Below are positions 45,679 through 57,933 of a stretch of DNA of 64,000 bases, one piece after another. The position numbers and the translations under genes are program-made. Location of the stretch: NCBI RefSeq assembly GCF_009905375.1, contig NC_133647.1:79715583-79779582 (forward strand), written 5' to 3'. The DNA is from Apium graveolens (Eukaryota > Streptophyta > Magnoliopsida > Apiales > Apiaceae). How positions within the stretch are numbered: position 1 is the stretch's first letter; every line of letters begins with the position of its first letter. The notes under the pieces are model-generated. The model was not told where the DNA came from and made no database searches. It worked only from the letters and a program-made list of their open reading frames with translations.

Positions 45679-48600
45679 ATGTGCTTTTTATCATACACAT
45701 AATACATAAGTGTGCTAAATGAATATTTTATTTAACTTTAAGGATATTTCTTTGAATTCCGCAAAAAAAAGATAGGTACTTGAATATTTGTACAATTAAT
45801 TTTAAAGAATTGAATTGCATATATAAAATTAGGCATAGTACATAAATATATTTTTATCTTACTTATTAATCATTTTTTAGTTTGAAAACAAATCTCATAT
45901 ATTTTTAACATATTTTTTTATAATAAAAAGTAATTAAAATGTACATATATAATTTTTAAAGAAAATATTGAAAATAGAATCGCTAATATATAAGTAATCT
46001 ATACTGGTATTACATATTTAGATAAGTTCGAATTATAATGAGTCAACGCATTTTAGTTTATTTCGAATTTAAAATCATAACTTGGCCTATTGTTCAAAAA
46101 ATACTCGAAATTTGACTACATGACCCGACCGCAAAACATCGTCACATTCTACATTTTGTAAATTTAAATTACAAGTTCGGCGAGAATATCTTCCCATCAA
46201 TGTGAAATTTTTTAATATCTTATGTTAATATAATTTAATGTGTTTGAGTTCTTTATAGAATCAAGTCAATTAATTATTTGTATTAAAATTACTAACTTAA
46301 CTGGTAGCGCATTATTTTTTTTTTGGACTTGTCCCGATTTTAAAAATATTCAAAATTTGATATAGATCTCAAGAGATTTGTTAAAACTACGATGATATAT
46401 TAAATCGATTTATTTTTTTCATTTTTCACTTTAAAAAAACTAGCTTTTTAAAAAGAATTCTTTTAGATAAGCAATATTCATTGATCAAGATAATATTGTA
46501 CAAATTTTTTGAGTTATTTTAATATTTTGAATTAGTCAAATAAAAGTTATATCTATACTATATTGTAGCATTTGATTCAATGCATTTTATACTATTTAAA
46601 TAAAAAATATATATTGTCAATAATTTGAAGGAATTAACTAGTTTTACTAATATTTATAAAATTTTATCAAATTAAAAAAATATTTAATTTTAGGAGAATA
46701 GTATACAATGTTATCAAATTATTATATGAAGAAATATTAGAGTCGTAATGAAAGAAACTTAAAAACGGTTTAAATAACAATATAATTACGTTTTTTCTTT
46801 GAATTCTTGAAAAACAATCATGAATATCAATAATAAGTCTTTACAATATATAATTTATTTTTATATTACAACCATGATTGATACTCAGTTGCGTAAAAAA
46901 TAGAAATGGGTTGTCTGTTAGTGATAATGTGAATATCATATATAAAATATTGTAATTTATTTATTACATAATTTTAATTATTGAATAATTATAAATGCTT
47001 GTCATTTAAGTAATCAATTGTCTCACTAGATTTTAATAATGATTATAAATATAAATAAATCAGATATTTAGCATATAAATAATTAAAATTATCGTAATTT
47101 ACTAAGAAATGTAATATACGATAATTTATATGCGGACACACACATATAACTTAATCTTACTTCGTTAATAGTAGTGCAAGTAAAAAACTAACATTTTTCA
47201 ATACATACATACATTAAATTTCAAAAACTAACATTTTTCATTAAAATCAACTTTTATATTAACAGTAGTGTAAATTTTAAATTATTGTATATTATGATTG
47301 CAAGTCATTTTAACTTCAGTTATGCATTTTTTTATCTTTTTAAATTGAATAAGTTAATTGTAAGTTAGTAGTGAACTCAGTAAAAATATAAACCAGTATA
47401 TATAGTTTATTTAAATAAAATTTAAAATTTTTGGTCAACTCTATATTCAACATATATGTTAATTTTTGGTTTTTTTTGTAAACATATTAACGGCATTCTA
47501 CAGATTAAGTTTTATCGTTTCGTTTTAAACGTACACTGACTACCCTGTTTATATTCATTCATTAAATACAAATTATATAACACAAACAAGAATATATATA
47601 TATTGCTTAATGCGCTATATTAGAAACATTGTGTGATTTGATAATGTCTTGTATGAAAATAATACACATTGATAAACAATCAACTTGTATTTGATATACG
47701 TTAAACATTATAAAACATTTACAAATAAGAAAACAAGTAAGAACATTATAATTGCATGATGCATAAAAAAACTCTAGAAAATGACCCATGCCTCGCACGT
47801 GTACTATCTCCACAATCTAACAACATAAACAGAGACATAACTGTTTGAAAAACAAAAACTAACACAATTAGGACAATTTTTGAGCGGATTTCGACGACTT
47901 GAATCATATTTCTAGGTACTTTTATCTCCGAAGAATCAATTTATAGACATACATATACACACACATACACATAACTCAATTTTTGTGTTAATTTTGAATT
48001 CAATTGATAATTATGATGTTCTTGATTAGTTGAATATGTTTATGTTTGATTCGAAGTTTTGAATGTATTTTGCAGTTTTTTTGGTTTTAATCTAGTTTTT
48101 TTATTAAAGCCATTGAAGTGTTTGATGAAAGTCCCCTGAAAATTAGTTTTTTTTACATTAGTAATATAAAAAAGATCATAAGACTGCTTACAGTAACTAA
48201 TCATAAGACTGCTAACAGTAACACACAAAGAGGGAGAGAGAGAGATCAGAGTGTTAAGATAGGAAGATAATATAACGCGATTTTATTGTTTTTTCTGTGC
48301 ATTTGTCTTGATTTGATATGTTTACTTCCATTTAGTAGATTAAAATATGTGCTATTACGTTATTTATTCAATAATTTACAGATTATGTAGCAGATCCTCT
48401 GTTCGATAGGATTACTTTTTATGTTTATACATTTTTCTTTTAAGATTATATATAAAAATTATTTATTTGTTTTCCAAACTAAAAGCAAGCAGCCGCTGAC
48501 CACATTGGTGAAGCATTCTGGATCTTCTGTTTTTTGATTATTAATAAACCTTTACTTCAATACTTGAACATTCATATAATTCTCTTGTTGAACATTTATA

Positions 48601-49309
48601 TAATTCTCTTTACTAAATCAGTAATCAATATTAATTCTATGAAAACAAAGATGAATTTGGCTCTTTGGAACCCAAACTTTGAGGAATTCAAGAAACTAAA
48701 GACTGAAGTAGGAAAGAAATAATATACACGGGACATGCGTACTTTGTGGACTAGTTATGATTAGTGCTTTAGTTAGTATTTTGCACTCTTAAAATTGTGT
48801 ACCAGTTATTCAGTGACTTTTTGCATCTTAAATTTTTTAAATATTTTCCAGTTTTTATATTTTATTTTGTCCATTTTCCCATTTCCAGACCTTGTATGTA
48901 TGGGTTGCGTAGATTATCAGATGCTTGATTGCTTGAGTAGATATTTTCTAATAAAGTGTCAATTGTTAGGTTGAGTGTAGTGTAGGAATACCATTGTACT
49001 GCCCTTTTTTAGAAATTAAGTAATAATGTTTTATTTTAAGTAGGCTTTTGTTTTAACTAGATTTTGGGAAACTAAAGGTATGCAGCTTAATACATGTATA
49101 ATTTTTTTTTGCTTTTTTAATTTAATATAAAAATCATTAGAAAAATACTAGAATACTCAAACTGGATTCCAAAATATTTCACGAATGTATTAACATTAAA
49201 ATACCAATTGAAATGGTCTATACTGTCGGGACATATGCCATGCAAAATAATTATTCAAGAATAAAGTGAGGCAATAAATTTTTTAACTATTTTTCTTTAA
49301 AAAATAGAA

Positions 49310-50100
49310 TACATTATTACATTATTGTGTAATGTTGCTATAAATTATGATACCATTAATGGATTTTACTTCTTGGATGATACCGCAAGTATAAATTTAT
49401 AGTATAAATTTGTGGAAATTATTGGTAAATTATGATAAATTCATAATTAGTCCATTAATTATGATACCATTAATCCATTTATGGATTTTACTTCTTGGAT
49501 ATTATGTTAAGTTATTTGGGCAAACAATGGGAGGCTAAGTGTGAGAACGTAGCAGGATGTTAGGGGTATCAATGTGGTTTAAGTACCTATTGATAGTTGC
49601 CTTTGTGTGTGTGTGTGTTCAACTTGAGCCCAATATTATTTTAGGCTATGGGATGTAAATTGTTTTTTAAGTCGATAACATCTACATATATAGTTTAGCA
49701 TCATGTTATAGGGTTTAATATATGTGGTTTTTCATATTATAATGTTCAGATTGAATAAGCAAAAAATGTATCTGCTATTTTGCATAATTTTATGTTCTAA
49801 CACTTCTGTTTACCTTCAAGGTAGAGATGGCTGAGAAAAATGCTCAAGGAAGTGGAAATAAATCAGGAAAACCTGCTCTTAATGATAATGAAAGGATCGT
49901 CAAATTCATTTTACAACGATCAGTTGCTGCTCATCCTTGACAAGACCTAGAGATTGGTACTACGTCCTAAAATTTCCACAAATTTATACTATGAATCAGA
50001 TTACACAATAATGTAACAATGGATTAGTGGTATCATAATTAATGGATTAATTATGAATTTATACTTCTTGGTAAATTCTTTAATGAATTTTACTTCTTGG
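49310..50100. repeat. Scrambled inverted and direct repeats flanking a gene fragment
   Basis: Three left-side pieces recur as reverse complements on the right: TACATTATTGTGTAAT (about 49318 versus about 50005), TAGTATAAATTTGTGGAAAT (about 49400 versus about 49973) and AATTATGATACC (about 49345 and 49457 versus about 50028). A direct repeat, TTTTACTTCTTGGAT, occurs at about 49363, 49486 and 50087, with a variant at about 50060. The pyrophosphatase fragment lies between the arms. Confidence 0.6.
49827..49958 (+). pseudogene. Soluble inorganic pyrophosphatase fragment
   Basis: ATG 49827 (MAEKNAQGSGNKSGKPALND) leads to NERIVKFILQRSVAAHP, then TGA at 49938, then QDLEIG in the same frame. Plant soluble inorganic pyrophosphatases (family I PPase, PPi to 2 Pi, cytosolic) have LNER..., RSVAAHPWHDLEIGP near the N-terminus. 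So the stop replaces the conserved Trp (TGG to TGA) and His became Gln. The rest of the enzyme, including the catalytic Asp cluster, is absent. GAGATTG|GTAC at about 49954 looks like a splice donor, and an acceptor-like TTCAAG|GTAGAG precedes the ATG, so this may be a captured exon. Identification is by a family motif recalled from memory over a short span. Confidence 0.7.
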
Positions 50101-51992
50101 ATGATACCACAAGTTCAGATTTGATGATTTCAAGCTCTTTAGTCGCTTCAGCAGCTACTATTACTACTACTAATAATAAAGGTTTTTCTCCAACTATTGA
50201 ACTAGCTAAGCTTTGGCACCTGAGAATGGGACATCTTCCAATCCCTCTGTTGAAACATGTTTCCTCAACACTACAGCATGCTTCAACAACAACAACAACA
50301 CATGATTTTAAACCATTGCATTTTGATGTATGGGCACCATATAAAGAATATGCTTCTGCAGCTTGTAGGTACTTTTTGACTACTGTTAATGACTTTACTC
50401 GCATGACTTTGGTTTCCTTACTTAAATCAAAATTAGATGTTAGTAAAGTTCTTCCTTAGTTTGTTACTTATGTTGAAAATCATTTTTACACATCATTTAA
50501 ACATATAAGAACTGATAATTCTCAAGAGTTGTATAAAGGTGAGCTCAAACAGTTTTATCTTTAAAGGTATTTTACATTAAAAGAGTTGTCCTTATACACC
50601 GCAGCAAAATGAAGTGCTAGAAAAGAAACATCGGCATATTTTAGACACCGCGAGAGCTATTTTCTTTCATTCTAAACTTCCAATTTGCCTCTTCAAGTTC
50701 TTGGTTTTCATACTCCATATGAGAAATTGTTCAATGAGCCTGTTGATGTAGATCATTTCAGAGTTTTTAGATGTCTATGCCATGTTAGTACATCCAGTTC
50801 TCATAGGACTAAATTGGATGTCAGAGTTATTCCTCATGCTTTTGTTGGATATCCAATTGGAACAAAAGGATACAAGGTCATTGATCTTCATGACCAGATA
50901 ATTTATGTATCCATAGATGTTATTTTCTTTGAGAAACATTTTCCTTTTCATTTCTCTAAATCACATATTTCTTACACTCCATTTTTTCTGCCACTAATAT
51001 AGACCCTTCACCATTTTCTTTTGGTTTTGTACCTGATATATTTCAACATCCAACTTCTCTTAATTCTTCTCATGATCATTCCAATCAAACCACACATGAT
51101 CATTCTCAAGATCATGATTCTTCTTCTCAAACTTCACTGACAGATCAACATTTGACTAGAAGTATAAGTGAGTCTAAAATACCTACACATTTTTCTGATT
51201 ACATCCGCAAAAACTCTCAGGTGCACTATCTTGATAAACCTCATACTGAGCACTGGTGTCATCTTGTATCTTATGCTGAGCTTTCATTACATCATCATGA
51301 TTTTATTGTTACTACCGAATCCTTAGTTGAACATGTAACTTATGATCAGGCATCTAATGATTTCAAGTGGGTGGAAGCTATAAATAAGGAACTGCTTGCC
51401 TTACAGGCCAATAAAACTTGGGTTTAAGTTGATCTTCCAGCTGGTAAAAAGTCAATAGGATGCAATTGGGTTTACAAGATTAAATTGAAGGCTAATGGTT
51501 CTGTAAAATGGTATAAAGATAAACTTGTAGCTAAAGACTATAATCAGTAATGTGGGATAGATTATATGAAAACTTTTTATCATGTAGTTAAGATGGCAAC
51601 AATCAGATGTTTGTTGGCTTTAGCTACTCACAGAAACTGACCTCTATTTCAGCTTGACATTAATAATGCTTTCCTTCATGGTGATGTGCATGAAGAGATC
51701 TACATAATTCTACTAGAGGGTTTTAACTAATCCATATTCCAAGGTTTACAAACTTGTAAAATAATTATATGGATTAAAATAGGCTTCTAGACAATTGGTT
51801 TTTAAGTTAGTGGGGGAATTACTTGATAGAGGTTAATATCGGTCCAAGAATGATTATTCATTATTCATCAAACATGCCAATGATTTTATTACTATATTGG
51901 CTGTATATGTTGATGATATTATACTGACAAGTAGTGATTTTATTATTATCTTTGAATTAAAGCTTTACATGGATGAAGTATTCAATATTAAA
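50080..51992 (+). pseudogene. Ty1/copia pol fragment (Ale/Retrofit-like), decayed
   Basis: It contains GAG-pre-integrase LWHLRMGHLPIPLLKHVSS, integrase (LHFDVWAPYKEYASAACRYF; IRTDNSQE; a degraded QQNEVLEKKHRHIL at about 50600), and the IN C-terminal part YEKLFNEPVDVDHFRVFRCL and IPHAFVGYPIGTKGYKV. After a Ser/His-rich spacer comes RT: WVEAINKELLALQANKTWV, stop at 51424, IGCNWVYKIKLKANGSVKW, FQLDINNAFLHGDVHEEIY, and the catalytic YVDDIILTSSD at about 51906. It ends where copia-2 inserted (51992/51993). Several frameshifts and stops. It is much more decayed than its neighbours, hence older. No LTR or gag found. Confidence 0.85.
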
Positions 51993-52609
51993 TGTTAGGT
52001 CACACACACTGTAGAAGGGGGTTGAATACAGTGTTTACTATAATCAAATCGAATATAAAAACTCAAGTAACAAAACACAGATTTTATTCAACACAATAAA
52101 CTCTGTTACAAAGAACTGTTCTCTCTCAGTGATGAACAAATTATCACGAGAGCTGCTAGGGTTACAATGAATAATAATCTCGATTAAGATAACACATATA
52201 GTGTAAATCCTATGTCTGTGTTTATATACTACACAGTTACAAGATAATCTTCTAATTGATATCGAATATAATTCTGCTTCCTAATATATATCAACTAGTT
52301 ATCTTTTCTTCCAAGTATTCTATTCTTCATAGAATTCTTCTCCAGGCATATCTCTTCTTATGTTTGTCTCGATCTTCTTTTCTTTCAATCAGCCGCCTTC
52401 CTTATCTGAACGTCTCCTTAAGTCCCGATATTATCTCCTGATAAATATCTTCTGATAACTTAAGTTCTGACAACTTAAGTTCTAATATCTTAAGTCCTGA
52501 CTTCAGTATAAGTACTGATTTCCAGTTAAGTCCTGATTTTTCCTGTTAAGTAAGATCTGAAAACTAAACACAAATCATATTAGTCATGACATCACAAATA
52601 TATCTAACA
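51993..52609 (-). repeat. 3' LTR of copia-2 (617 bp)
   Basis: On the plus strand it starts TGTTAGGTCACACACACTG and ends ATATATCTAACA. TATA (TATATAAA, minus strand) is at 52228-52221. U3 at 52430-52560 carries at least six units related to CTTAAGTYCTGAYA in tandem. Confidence 0.92.
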
Positions 52610-52624
52610 ATCTCCCCCAACTTG
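52610..52624 (-). promoter_or_regulatory. Polypurine tract, copia-2
   Basis: The plus strand ATCTCCCCCAACTTG abuts the 3' LTR. It matches copia-0 and copia-1. Confidence 0.85.
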
Positions 52625-52812
52625 TAAATTAGCATAATATACAAGTTCAACAAATATTTGATGATGTCAAAAACATTAAGTACAAATGCATGAGAATTTG
52701 ACTAGATAACTACAACTTACAGTCCTTGTAGCTTTACCATCCTTAAAGTTTGATATCAGCTTCAGTCTGTATATCCTTCAGAATTTAAGCAGTTATAGAT
52801 CTTGACTTGGCT

Positions 52813-54954
52813 TCAATTTATGATCTCTTTGATATCAGGAGTTGTTCTGAGATAGTTCTTCAACAAACATCTCTCAGCATATTCAAGATCATTGACCATC
52901 CTCCTTTTAGCATTTTTCAATTCAGCTGTATCTTCACCAGTTTGAAAGATAGCAGCCCTGAGATCATTTATTTTAGCTTTCCTTATATCCTGATCTAGTC
53001 TAATGATATAGGCTTTATCAGACTCTAGATTGAATTCAAGTCCCTTAATACCAAAAAATGTAGTGATGATTTTAGCAGTATTAGGCTTCATTTCAACAAT
53101 TTCTCCACTGTGAGATCCGTACTTAGGACAGTATGGGCTGTCTGACTTTACAGAGTAAAACTTCTTCTGCCTTTGAATATTTGATTTTAAACACCCTGCA
53201 ACACCATCTGTTGATCTATTTTTCACTTGAAATAGAAATAGAACATGTTCTAGTTCTTTAAAATACTTCAATGAAATAGCATTCTCCCTGATCTGGAATA
53301 CCCTCCCATCTGTCATAAAGTATAACATGATATCTTCTTTCAAAACAGAGTGGTAAACCATTTATACAGATTTAAGTTGATTCAATCTCTCAGGAGTTGC
53401 TCCTACACCTGGTTCACTTAAGGAAGTTGGATCATTGGTAGTATTGTGTACTCTCTTCTCTTTAGAACTATCCAATCCTGATTTGTCTCTTGCTTCCTTT
53501 CCTGTAACAACTCTTGCTTCAAAACCACTTGATGTAGTCCTCAAAGGTTGAGTCTGTTGAGCTTTGGTGAATCCTGGTAGTAGAATCTTTGAAGGTTTAA
53601 CATGAGCAATGTCAGAGGTTTCCTTTTTCTTATCTTCTGATATCAAGACAACTTGAGCTATGTCAGAGGTTGCTTGCTTTACTGTCATATCAGAACTTAC
53701 TACATCTTGACTGTGAACAACTTGAGACATGTTAGAGGTTGGTTGAGAAATCTTCTTTTTCATCAGAGTAAGACTAGCATCTTCTTCATCAATTATTTCT
53801 TCATCCATGATTGGCACATATACCTTTACAGGTTCATCAATTTTTTCTTTGCCCTTAGATCTTGGATCTACCTCCACTTGTGATTTGGCTTTGGTTGCCT
53901 CAGAATTTGTCCTCTCCTTAATCACAATACCCTTAGGTTTTGGAAGTTTCTTTTTAACAACAGAAGCTTTAGACTTGGTGTTGACATTTTCTGCTTTAAG
54001 TCTAGCTTCTTCTTCCTTTAGACTTTCAAAGTCCATTCCTGGATTTTCCTTGAGAAATAATCTCTTTAAAATTTCTTCATCAAGCTCCAGATGTCGAGTA
54101 GAACTTATCCTTTTACCAGTATCAGAACTTATTCTTCTCCCAGCATCAGAACTTGTTCTTTGTGTAGAAATTTCAGTTGTCCTTGATGTAGAACCTTTAC
54201 CTTGACCATGACCTCTACCCTTATCAGAGTTTCCCTGGTCATCATTTCCATCATCCTTACCCTTCAGTGGTTGAGTAGATTTGCATTTGGAATTAATCAC
54301 TTTCTCCCCCTTTTTGGTATCAGTAGGTAAAAGAAGAGAGACAAGAAATTCCACTGAGGATTGGATCTCATTGAGTTGAGTTTGCTGAGAAGCTTGATTC
54401 TTTAGAATTTCAGAAATTTGATCTTGTTGCTTCTCTTGAGTCTTTTCAATATACCCAATTCGGTCAAAGGATGGCTTGAAAAATCTGTTCTTTTCCAATT
54501 TTATATTCATATCTTGCTGGATTAGAGATTCTTGAATTTTATTCACCTTGTCATGAGTTATTTAGTGTTGACCTTGAAGGTGCCTAGTACTCATTGCAGT
54601 AACTCTCAGCTGTGCCTTGAAATCATCATTTATCAGCATTTCATCAGCTTTGGCAAGGTGCTTAGCAAGATTTTTTTCAGTAGGAACAAAACTAATTGTG
54701 TTCCATTCCTTATTCCACTCATTTCCTCTAGGAGTTTCACTCCAAGGTACTGGTGCATCCTCTCTAACAAACTTCTTGATCAAATCAGCTTTGTTAACTG
54801 TTTGTTGAGGTGCATGTCCTGAAGGACCAGCTGCATCAACATCTAGATTAGTAGCAGCTTCACCAGTAGATTCAGCATTGTCAACATCAGAACTTACAGA
54901 GCCTGCGGTATCAGCATCCTCTGATAAAATAACAGTATGTGAGGCTATAGAGGC
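52813..54954 (-). pseudogene. ORF3 of copia-2, C-terminal part
   Basis: A single frame runs from 54954 to the stop at 52813, broken by TAA at about 54561 and TAA at 53362. At 53362 copia-0 keeps CAA (Gln), so this is a C-to-T change. In order: PVPWSETPRGNEWNKEWN, FKAQLRVTAMSTRHLQGQH, coiled coil EKTQEKQQDQISEILKNQAS, LLLPTDTKKGEKV, a Lys/Arg/Gly-rich stretch GNSDKGRGHGQGKGSTSRT, charged repeats, then the C-terminal domain EDIMLYFMTDGRVFQIREN, KYFKELEHVLFLFQVK, IIRLDQDIRKAKINDLRAAI. It ends TPDIKEIIN. No membrane segment is seen. Function is unknown. Confidence 0.85.
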
Positions 54955-56196
54955 TGTTATACCTAAAATTTGGCATTGGAGTGACTCGGGTCAAATGCGG
55001 GTTAAGTGCGGTCAAGACCGATATTACATTTGTGGAAGGATAAGGCGCGTCCATCTGATGGGGACGCGTCCACATGATAGATGATGTTTTATGAGCGGGT
55101 AATGGTGAAGCATGGAGGTGCATTGCTTGGGATGGACGCGCCCAAGGGACCAGAACGCGTCAACATTGATAAAGATATTTGACAAACATGGTCTTGCAGC
55201 AATACCGGCTGGAGGACATGTCTGTCTTGACCCTGGCGTGCCCTAAGAAGTGGAATGTTGTGCATGATGGTTTTTGAGGAGACGGTGCAAGTCTCTTGAA
55301 GGTGAGGACATGCCCAATGGGTTAGGACGCGTCCTGTGATTGGTCTATATGCTCTCAATGGTGACTTCAGGGAAAAGCTTGTATGGAGAGGAGTAATGGA
55401 GGTTATTTTTACTAACGTATTTGTTGCAGGTATTCTTTGAAGAATTCCCTCCTTAAGACGGTCAAGGAGGGGGATGTCCGTGAAAACTTGAAGGCCTCCA
55501 GGGGTATACCTGATGATTGAAGGCCTCCTCCTGTATTCAACGGGTGTCCTTGTTGGGGATGTGGGGTTAACTTTGGTGTGTGCTTTGGGAGCTCTGTTCT
55601 TGTATTCAACGGGTGTCCTCGTTGGAGAACTTTGGAGTCATCCTGCACTTTGCACCCAAGAGCTTGGGATCACCTGTCCTACTATCTGGTGGGTTATCCT
55701 AATTCGGGGGACAGGGACGCGTCTGGCACTTGGGGTGAACCGTGGCTATACCTGCATCCGTACATCAAGGGAGATAGCTGTAACGGAGTGTTATCCTTGC
55801 GTAGAGAGATGCACTATCCGTGAAGTCCTGTGATTACGGATGAGCCTTGGGCCTTCGCGGTTGGGCCTCATAGTTGGACATTCCTAAAGCTAGCGAAAGA
55901 CGGATTTTGGATGGGCTTCTACTGGACCTAGGAATAAGAAGTCTAAGCCCGTTAGATTTCTTGTTCAACGAGAACTACGTCAGGCTTGATCCCTATATAA
56001 AGGGTACGTATGCACATTGAGAGGGTAAGAAGTTGAGAGCTGATAAGAGAGCCACCACTTACTCTGATCAATCTCAGCCTAAAACAATCATAAACCACCA
56101 CACACCGCTTAAGTTTCCGGCAAAGAACCACCGTCACAGATCTTAGTTCTGGCGAGAAACCTCAATCTTTGTTGTTACCAGATTCCTCCGTCAACA
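54955..56196 (+). mobile_element. Gypsy-type solo LTR (1242 bp) in copia-2 ORF3
   Basis: It is TGTTATACCTAAAATTTGG to CCTCCGTCAACA, flanked by the target duplication GAGGC (54950-54954 and 56197-56201). TATA (TATATAAA) at 55994-56001 orients it on the plus strand. It contains repeated ACGCGTCC-type motifs (about 55045, 55064, 55135, 55157, 55324, 55716), including the palindrome AGGACGCGTCCT at 55324-55335, and a 69-bp spaced duplication of GTATTCAACGGGTGTCCT (55533 and 55602). Internal sequence is absent. It is probably a Tat-like LTR judged by its U3 length and TATA position. Open frames inside are not genes. Confidence 0.85.
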
Positions 56197-56201
56197 GAGG
56201 C

Positions 56202-57933
56202 TTCAACATCATCCTCTAAATTCTGATCTACAACTAAGTTCTGATCAACATCCAAATTTTGATGCCCACCTAAAATCTGATCTTTATCATCTAGATTCAT
56301 AACTGGTGTTGATGGAATATCTGCATTGAAATTAGCATCCAAAAGTGGTATTGTTGGTGGAGTGAGTTGAGTTGGTGGAGCTTCTAAATACAGAACCTCA
56401 GGCACAACCAAGTTATGTATGTCTATTTCAGCACTTGTACCTGGGTCTTCAGCATGTACTGGATTAATGATAGGAGATACAGGAGGTGTAGACACTTGCT
56501 CTGGAATATTCTCTTGCTCTTGAATAGGAGACTTTGGAGCTTGAGTAAAGTTTGATTCAGCTGTAGGAAGTAATTCAATGACTATAGGTTCTATTGGGAT
56601 CAAAGATTCCTGACCCCCTTCCTTAGCTGCTGCTTCCAGAATTTCTTCAGAGTGTGATGATGCACTTACAGCCCTCCTGGCTCTTTGTTTTTTAAGTCTC
56701 TTTGCAGAATTGGAGACTTTGGGAGCTTCATCATTAGAATTTAGCTTTCTAAGCCTTTTGAGGGGCCTAGAACTCTCAGTTTCAGTATCTTTCTGAGAAG
56801 AGATCTTCTCAGCTTCTTCAACTACAGGTTCTGATATTGGAACCTGTTCCTCATTATCTGACTCATCTCTCAGAACAATTCTCATTCTCTTCTATTGAGA
56901 CTGAGGTACTATCTTAGTCCTCTTGGGTTTTGAAGATGAAGGCTTCACTGGATGTGCTGAAGGTGAAGGTTGAGATGACTGTGTTGGTTTGTAATATGTC
57001 CTGATGGAGGGTTGAGTTGTTTGAGGTTGAGAAGTTTGAGGTGTTTGTGTAGTTGTGGTATGTTCCGATGGCTGTTGTGTTGGTTGTGATGAGTTGGTGG
57101 ATTGAACATCAGGATAGACAGATGTATAAGTTTGTGGATCAGCATTTACCAAGATCTGTTTTACTAACTGAGGAATCTGTAAGGGTCTCAGCACTGGTTT
57201 CTTATTGTCAGCATTTAACAAATCATTAAAAGCCCTTTTGCAAGCTTAAAGGGTGGAATTAAATCACTGGTTAGTGGGGTCTCATCAGCACAATAAAAAG
57301 TATATATAAGCTGACAGAATCAACAAAGTATACTACATTCCTATCCTCTGTCATCCTATCCCCTATGAAACCTAGCACATCACTTGCAAAATCAAAATGA
57401 GTTTGATGAATAAGGGCATACCCGATTTGCTAACTCATGATGGGAATAACATCAAAGTTGGAGCATTTATTGGCAAATGCCTTTGTGATACAATCAAAGA
57501 AAAAGCTCCATTCCTTTCTGATATTTGATCTTTTCAGTTGACCCAGCTTTCCCAAACTTTTCTCATAGTCCAGACTGGCCATAAGCTGCTGTAAGACAGG
57601 ATCCTCCACTGTTGAGAATGTGCAACCTTCAGGTAAGTGGAGAGCTTTACGAACTGCTCCAGGAGTAACCACATGCTCGACATCTCCTGATGTGAAAACA
57701 ATGCTTGGAGTACCAGTAGCACCACCATCATCAAATAGCCCAGTTCGCTAAAATGTCAGCACTTGTTTGCTTGAAATAGATTGGGGTTGGGTCAAAGCAT
57801 ACCCAATCTCACTATTGGCTAATAAATCTTGCACAAAGTGTAGATCTAATGGAGCTTCAGCCTTATTCAAGATTGCAACATAGTTATTTGGTACAAACTT
57901 GGCTCCATCAACAATTAAATCCTTGGGCGCCAT
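56202..57933 (-). pseudogene. ORF3 of copia-2, N-terminal part
   Basis: ATG 57933 (MAPKDLIVDGAKFVPNNYVA). Blocks: EIGYALTQP, KQVLTF then TAG at 57748 replacing Trp, FDDGGATGTPSIVFTSGDVE, LQQLMASLDYEKSLGKLGQL, KEWSFFFDCITKAFANKCSN, VIPIMS, stop at 57430. A one-base change between about 57330 and 57240 shifts the frame to LRPLQIPQLVKQILVNADPQ and a Pro/Thr/Gln-rich linker (57120-56940). After a TAG at 56892 comes a basic segment (KRLKKQRARRAVSASSH, a possible nuclear localisation signal) and an acidic Pro-rich tail. The solo LTR separates this from 54954. The N-terminal 200 residues resemble, from memory, ORFs of Asteraceae copia elements. Confidence 0.85.

Larger units (their letters stand above)
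44671..49826. other. AT-rich intergenic DNA
   Basis: About 5.2 kb without a credible long ORF. It contains a MITE-like element (45021-45300) and a tRNA-like segment (45604-45678). Otherwise it is AT-rich low-complexity sequence. From about 48210 a GA-rich stretch (GAGGGAGAGAGAGAGATC), followed by long T-rich DNA and an acceptor-like TTTACCTTCAAG|GTAGAG at 49820, could be a 5'UTR exon and leader intron of the pyrophosphatase fragment. That last point is inference. Confidence 0.5.

Noticed and set aside
48534..48722. 62-codon plus-strand frame in the intergenic region
   Set aside because: AT-rich and low complexity at its start, no family resemblance; insufficient evidence for a gene.
55411..55833. 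Overlapping open frames on both strands in the 54955-56196 LTR
   Set aside because: They fall entirely inside a solo LTR with exact target duplication and have no recognisable product.
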